Source of the DNA: Nocardia xishanensis NBRC 101358
GTDB taxonomy: Bacteria > Actinomycetota > Actinomycetes > Mycobacteriales > Mycobacteriaceae
NCBI RefSeq assembly: GCF_001613365.1
Contig: NZ_BDCF01000020.1
Coordinates: forward strand, 1-64,000
DNA: 64,000 bases
Reading direction: 5' to 3'
Shown here: positions 58,424 through 64,000 of the stretch, in pieces
Layout: every line of letters begins with the position of its first letter
Position numbering within the stretch: the stretch's first letter is position 1
The notes under the pieces: generated by a model
What the model was told of the DNA's origin: nothing
The model's database searches: none
The model's input: only the letters and a program-made list of their open reading frames with translations
Position numbers and translations under genes: made by a program

Positions 58424-59379
58424 TCGCGATCGCCGGCCAGCGCGCGCAGGAAGAACGCCAGATTCGCCGGTCGCTCGGCCAGCCTGCGAGTGAGGTAGCC
58501 GTACCACTCGTCGCCGTAGGGGACGTAGACCCGCATCGGGTGACCGGCCCGCGCCAGCCGCAGCTGCTCGGCGTCGCGCACCCCGTACAGCATCTGGTGC
58601 TCGAATTCCCCTGTGCCGCGACCTGATTCGGCGGCCATCCGCTGGGCGGCCGACACCAGCGCCGGGTCGTGGCTGGCCACCATCGGGTACCCACGTCCGC
58701 GCATCAGGATCTCCAGGCAGCGCAGGTAGGAATCGGTCACCTCGACGGCCCGCTGGTAGGCCACCGCCGCGGGCTCGCGATAAGCCCCCTTGCACAAGCG
58801 GATTCGTGAGCCCGGCCCGGCGAACTCGGCGCAGTCGTCCCGAGTGCGGTGCAGGTACGACTGGAGAACCATACCGAGCCAAGGGAATTCCGGCCGCAGC
58901 TCGCGCACGGCCGCCAAGGTGGCGTCGGTGGTGGTGTGGTCTTCGGCGTCCACCGTGACCCACACGCCTGCCTCGGCGGCCTTGGTGCACACGGTGCGCA
59001 GGTTATCGGTGGCGATAGCCGGACCGTCTACCGGCAGTGCCTGCCCGAGCGCGGACAGCTTGACCGAGACCTCCACCGGCATCGCCGCGCCATCCGGCCG
59101 CGCCGACCTGTCGGCGGCGGCGAGTTCGTTGATCAGCGAAAGGTATTCCGCCACCGTGGCATCGGCGCGGGCCCGGTCGGTGGTGTTCTCGCCGAGGTAG
59201 TCGATGCTGATCAACCTGCCGCTGTCGAGCAGCGCACGCACCACCGGCGCCAGCTCGGCCCGCGACTCGCCAGGCACGAACCGGCGCACGATCTCCGCGG
59301 TGACCGGTGTCCCGGTGAGGGCGCGCTTCATCCGCGGCGAGGCGGCCGCCGCGAGAATCACCGGACGCAGCGGGTTCAT
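58372..59379 (-). CDS. proline dehydrogenase (monofunctional PutA-type)
   Basis: A 335-residue FAD-dependent TIM-barrel like Rv1188, oxidising proline to pyrroline-5-carboxylate. STDYLGE-type start is seen as ISIDYLGENT, with VSVKLSALGQALP, VTVDAEDHTTTD, IRLCKGAYREP and MLYGVRDAEQLRLARAG as substrate and flavin contacts. ATG 59379 follows GAGGACC. It lies 63 bp downstream of the P5C dehydrogenase gene on the same strand. The last 17 codons are antisense to the MpaB gene end. Confidence 0.93.
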   Translation of the reverse strand: MNPLRPVILAAAASPRMKRALTGTPVTAEIVRRFVPGESRAELAPVVRALLDSGRLISIDYLGENTTDRARADATVAEYLSLINELAAADRSARPDGAAMPVEVSVKLSALGQALPVDGPAIATDNLRTVCTKAAEAGVWVTVDAEDHTTTDATLAAVRELRPEFPWLGMVLQSYLHRTRDDCAEFAGPGSRIRLCKGAYREPAAVAYQRAVEVTDSYLRCLEILMRGRGYPMVASHDPALVSAAQRMAAESGRGTGEFEHQMLYGVRDAEQLRLARAGHPMRVYVPYGDEWYGYLTRRLAERPANLAFFLRALAGDRDQTSGLPSRRRLRRSHR

Positions 59380-59442
59380 CGGTCCTCGAGAATGTCACGC
59401 ATCACGCCTCCTTCTTCCGGCCGGCGCCCGGCGCCGCCGGTC

Positions 59443-61077
<1,635 letters not shown>

Positions 61078-61082
61078 AACTC

Positions 61083-61088
61083 AGGCTA
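61083..61088 (-). promoter_or_regulatory. -10 element TAGCCT, possible leaderless pruA
   Basis: On the minus strand TAGCCT is 5 nt before ATG 61077, a slightly short spacing. Confidence 0.4.
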
Positions 61089-61142
61089 GCCCCAAATCCA
61101 GGTGTGGACGGAGCCCTCGGGCCACCGCGTGTCGGACGCGGT

Positions 61143-62756
61143 TCAGAACGGCGCCTCGGCCCACCAACCGTCGCGCACCTCGTCGAACGTGTGCCCCGGC
61201 CAGGCGACCTCGACCAGGATCGACGAGGTGGACGGGCTCACCCAGCCGTGCGCCGCCAGGGTGAACGGCGCGGCTGGATCGGTCGGCCGGAACACCTGGA
61301 GCCCACCGGGCCTGCTGAATTCGCGTTCGCCGGTCAACATGGCGTGCGCGGCGAGGTAGGCCTGTACCTCGCGGAACCCTTCGTACTCGGTGTACCAGGC
61401 GGTGACGCCGTCCGGATCGGTGCAGACGATCTGGCGCAGCGGCAGCGGGTCACCCGGCGCGGTCACCACCGTCGCCGCGGCGTGGCAGCGGGCGCCATGC
61501 CATCCCGTTCCGTCCGGGCTCGCCGGGATGAGCTGGGGAAAGGCGATCGCGACGGAATGCTGCGCACCCCACGCCCGCGGCTGCGGCCGGTTCGGGCGGA
61601 CGAACTTCAAGTAGACGCCGACGGCGGCCACCGCACCCAGCCCGAGCACCAGCGCGGACACCAGCAGCAGCACGGAGAACGTCCGCCACCCGGACGACAC
61701 CTTCCGTCCGGCGGCCCGCGCGGGTGGCGCGGCGAACGCGGCCGGACCGCTGGCCCAGCCGTGCGCGACCGCCGAACGCGGATCGGTCGCGCTCGCCGCC
61801 CTCGGCGCGGCGAGCGCCGTCTCCGTCCAGAGCGGAGTCCGCGGTGGAGTGAGCGGCGCCGAGCTGACCGAATCGTCTGCTGCCGCATGATCCGCGAGCC
61901 CGGGCGTGGTCACGCGACCGGTCACTGCCCGCGCCACCGCATCCGCGAAGGCACCGCAACCGGCGAAGCGGCGCGCCGGGTCCTTGTCCATCGCCCGGGC
62001 GATCGCCTCGTCCACCGCGGACGGCAGCCCCGGCACGAGCGATCCGGCTCGTGGCGGAGGCTGGGTGAGGTGTGCGGCGACGACCGCGCCCGGGTTGGTC
62101 CCGGTGAACGGCGGCTGTCCGGTCAACAGGGCGAACAGGGTGCAGCCGAGCGCGTACTGATCAGCGCGATGGTCGACCGGTCCGCCCGAAAGCTGTTCCG
62201 GCGCGGCGTAAGCCAGGGTGGCGTGCAATTCGCCGGTCCTGGTCAGCTGGTGGGTGTCCTCGAGCATTCGCGCGATGCCGAAATCGCTGAGCAGCACCCG
62301 GTCGCCGCCACCGTGCGCGGCGCTGAGCAAGATGTTGGCCGGTTTCACGTCCCGGTGCAGCACGCCGCGGTCGTGCGCGTAGTCCAGCGCGGCCGCGGTC
62401 TGGGCAACGATTCCGGCGGCGCGCGCCGGGTCCATCGGCCTGCCGCGGAACGCGGCCGCGTCGCCGCCGTCGACGTACTGCATGGAAATCCACAGCACGC
62501 CCTCGTCGGCGCCGCGATCGAGCACCGACACGATGTTCGGATGATCGAGCCGCGCAACGACATCGGCCTCGCGCTCGAATCGCCGCCGCGCTTCCTCGTC
62601 GGCGTAGAGCTGCCGATCGAGCAGCTTGAGCGCGATAAGGCGCGGCAGCCGCGGGTGACCGGCCAGGTAGACCGTGCCCATTCCGCCGCGGCCGAGCACC
62701 CGCTCGATCCGGTAACCGGCGAACACCTCGCCGACGGCGAGCCCCACCCCCTGCAT
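61143..62756 (-). CDS. membrane Ser/Thr protein kinase (PknB type)
   Basis: A 537-residue Hanks-type kinase: glycine loop GRGGMGTVY, catalytic Lys in ALKLL, HRDVKPANIL, DFGIARML and APEQLSGGPVDHRADQYALG. Residues about 280-370 are a Pro/Ala-rich juxtamembrane linker; one helix (FSVLLLVSALVLGLGAVAAVG) leads to an extracellular domain of about 140 residues with cysteines (ARCHAAATV and RQIVCTDPDG). No PASTA repeats are present. ATG 62756 follows GAAAGG. The signal sensed is unknown. It is the gene upstream of pruA on the same strand, 65 bp away. Confidence 0.92.
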   Translation of the reverse strand: MQGVGLAVGEVFAGYRIERVLGRGGMGTVYLAGHPRLPRLIALKLLDRQLYADEEARRRFEREADVVARLDHPNIVSVLDRGADEGVLWISMQYVDGGDAAAFRGRPMDPARAAGIVAQTAAALDYAHDRGVLHRDVKPANILLSAAHGGGDRVLLSDFGIARMLEDTHQLTRTGELHATLAYAAPEQLSGGPVDHRADQYALGCTLFALLTGQPPFTGTNPGAVVAAHLTQPPPRAGSLVPGLPSAVDEAIARAMDKDPARRFAGCGAFADAVARAVTGRVTTPGLADHAAADDSVSSAPLTPPRTPLWTETALAAPRAASATDPRSAVAHGWASGPAAFAAPPARAAGRKVSSGWRTFSVLLLVSALVLGLGAVAAVGVYLKFVRPNRPQPRAWGAQHSVAIAFPQLIPASPDGTGWHGARCHAAATVVTAPGDPLPLRQIVCTDPDGVTAWYTEYEGFREVQAYLAAHAMLTGEREFSRPGGLQVFRPTDPAAPFTLAAHGWVSPSTSSILVEVAWPGHTFDEVRDGWWAEAPF

Positions 62757-62942
62757 CACAGCAACCTTTCACCGAGCCGATCGAGCGTCACGAGTGTACG
62801 AAGCGGGGTACATCAAGGCGAGCCGGTCACCTGTCGGCGCAGGTCGCGACCGGCTCGTGCCTACGTCGCCACATCGTGACCGGCCCATCGCGGCAACGCT
62901 CCCGCGCCGGACGAGGAACACTGTCGCCGGTGCGGGGCGAAA

Positions 62943-64000
62943 TCAGTTCGCGCGCAAGCGCTCCACCGCGGCGGCGATGCGTTCGTCGGTCGCGGTCAGT
63001 GCGATCCGCACGTGCTCGCCCGAGGTCGGCCCGTAGAAGTCACCGGGCGCCGCGAGGATGCCGCGCTCGGCCAGCCAGTCCAGCGTGGTCCGGCAGTTCT
63101 CGCCGCGGGTGGACCACAGATACAGCCCGGCCTCCGAGTGATCGATGCGGAAACCAGCGCCCTGCAAGGCATTCCGGAGCTGCTCGCGGCGGGCGCGGTA
63201 GCGTTCGCGCTGCTGTGCCTCGTGCGCGTCGTCGCCGAGCGCGGCCGTCATCGCGGCCTGGATCGGGTAGGGCACCATCATGCCCGAGTGCTTGCGCACC
63301 TCGAGCAGCTCGGCGACCAGTTCGGGATCGCCCGCCACGAAACCGGCGCGGTAGCTGGCCAGGTTCGAGGTCTTCGAGAGCGAATGCACCGCGAGCAGAC
63401 CAGTGTGGTCGCCGTCGCACACTTCGGGATCCAGGATCGAGAAGGGGCGGCTGTCCCAGGAAAGACCGAGGTAGCACTCGTCGGACGCGACGATCGCGCC
63501 ACGCTCCCGCGCGAACGCGACGACCTTGCGCAGGTGCTCGACGCCGAGTACCCGGCCGGTCGGGTTGGACGGCGAATTGAGGTAGATCAGCGCGGGCGAC
63601 TGGGGGCCGAGCCGGGTGAGCCCGTCGGCCCGCAGTATCTGGGTGCCCGCGAGCAGCGCGCCGACCTCGTAGGTCGGGTAGGCGATCTCCGGGATGACCA
63701 CCAGATCACCGGAGCCGAGGCCGAGCAGTCTCGGCAGACCCGCGATCAGTTCCTTGGTGCCGATCACCGGCAGCACCGCCGCCGGGTCGAGTCCGGTGAT
63801 CCCGTACCGGCGCTTCAGCGCGTCGACCGCGGCCGCGCGCAGTTCGGGAGTGCCGTGCGTGGTCGGGTAGCCGGGGATCTCCGCGACCGCGTTCAGCGCC
63901 GCCCTGATGATCGGGGCGACGGGGTCCACCGGGGTGCCGACCGACAGATCGACGATCCCGCCGGGATGCGCCGCGGCTCTCGCCTTGACCGCCGCGATGG
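62943..64000 (-). CDS. dapC: succinyldiaminopimelate aminotransferase, 5' end missing
   Basis: A fold-type I PLP aminotransferase like Rv1178; the first residues lie beyond the right edge of the window, and the visible part covers about 350 residues. It shows VDLSVGTPVDPV, YPTTHGTPELRAAAVDAL, YLNSPSNPTGRVL, ASDECYLGLSWD and the PLP-lysine region LSKTSNLASYRAGF. With dapD and dapE in the same window it fits diaminopimelate synthesis: amination of N-succinyl-2-amino-6-ketopimelate using glutamate. Confidence 0.92.
   Translation of the reverse strand, partial: IAAVKARAAAHPGGIVDLSVGTPVDPVAPIIRAALNAVAEIPGYPTTHGTPELRAAAVDALKRRYGITGLDPAAVLPVIGTKELIAGLPRLLGLGSGDLVVIPEIAYPTYEVGALLAGTQILRADGLTRLGPQSPALIYLNSPSNPTGRVLGVEHLRKVVAFARERGAIVASDECYLGLSWDSRPFSILDPEVCDGDHTGLLAVHSLSKTSNLASYRAGFVAGDPELVAELLEVRKHSGMMVPYPIQAAMTAALGDDAHEAQQRERYRARREQLRNALQGAGFRIDHSEAGLYLWSTRGENCRTTLDWLAERGILAAPGDFYGPTSGEHVRIALTATDERIAAAVERLRAN

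Overview
The window is high-GC actinobacterial chromosome with compact, mostly operonic genes and GTG starts about as common as ATG. Gene content and order point to a mycolic-acid actinomycete. Nocardia is my best guess, inferred from protein similarity recalled from memory, not from a search. Long stretches match, block by block, the Mycobacterium tuberculosis region from about Rv1178 to Rv1239c: corA, a GSP17M-type protein, an MgtE-like protein, a DUF1003 protein, lytic transglycosylases and mrp (24.3-33.1 kb); a DivIVA-like protein, tagA, a DUF3117 protein, glgA and glgC (33.2-37.9 kb); an O-methyltransferase, sigE, rseA, htrA and tatB (38.8-42.9 kb); gpgS, folP2, fadD6, LOG proteins, dapE and dapD (44.6-52.8 kb); fadD36, proline catabolism and dapC (53.4-64 kb). 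The block order and some orientations differ, and I see no lpqY-sugABC next to corA.

Layout. 0-1.8 kb: a TerD-family protein and a sugar-nucleotide epimerase-like SDR. 1.8-7.8 kb: a TetR regulator divergent from a lipid/ketone operon (Baeyer-Villiger-type monooxygenase, SDR, HSL-type esterase), followed by fadD15. 7.8-14.2 kb: accessory genes (alpha/beta hydrolase, CGNR regulator, membrane-anchored molybdopterin oxidoreductase, Uma2 nuclease-like protein, PadR plus MFS efflux pump). 14.4-19.1 kb: an osmoprotectant ABC importer with two ProX-like binding proteins. 19.1-24.3 kb: an Hrp1-like CBS protein with a CRP-type site, malic enzyme, and a PHP phosphatase, small membrane protein and flavoprotein operon. 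24.3-33.1 kb: Mg2+/envelope genes, two lytic transglycosylases and Mrp. 33.2-44.5 kb: DNA repair, glycogen/alpha-glucan synthesis, two related small membrane proteins, the SigE envelope-stress cluster, tatB and an HTH protein of unknown role. 44.6-52.8 kb: methylglucose-lipopolysaccharide initiation (gpgS), folP2, acyl-CoA ligase, two LOG proteins and divergent dapE/dapD. 53-64 kb: a PPOX-fold protein, malonyl-CoA-synthetase-like FadD36, two MpaB/DUF2236 paralogues around a beta-lactamase-fold secreted protein and a TetR regulator, proline catabolism, a Ser/Thr kinase, and dapC running off the right edge.

Genes that work together: BVMO, SDR, esterase and acyl-CoA ligase for oxidative lipid catabolism; PadR with the MFS pump; ProX, ATPase and two permeases for compatible-solute uptake; glgC feeding ADP-glucose to glgA/glgM; sigE, rseA and htrA for envelope stress; dapC, dapD and dapE for diaminopimelate; and proline dehydrogenase with P5C dehydrogenase for proline to glutamate.

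The most striking recurring signal is a -10-like hexamer (TANNNT) placed 5-8 nt, usually 6-7 nt, before about twenty start codons, as expected for leaderless transcripts. No CRISPR array, tRNA, rRNA, insertion sequence or prophage was recognised. The best candidates for undescribed biology are the pair of small membrane proteins with a C-x-P-F-C tail, the HTH protein at 43.2 kb, and the MpaB-pair locus with a shared operator-like inverted repeat.
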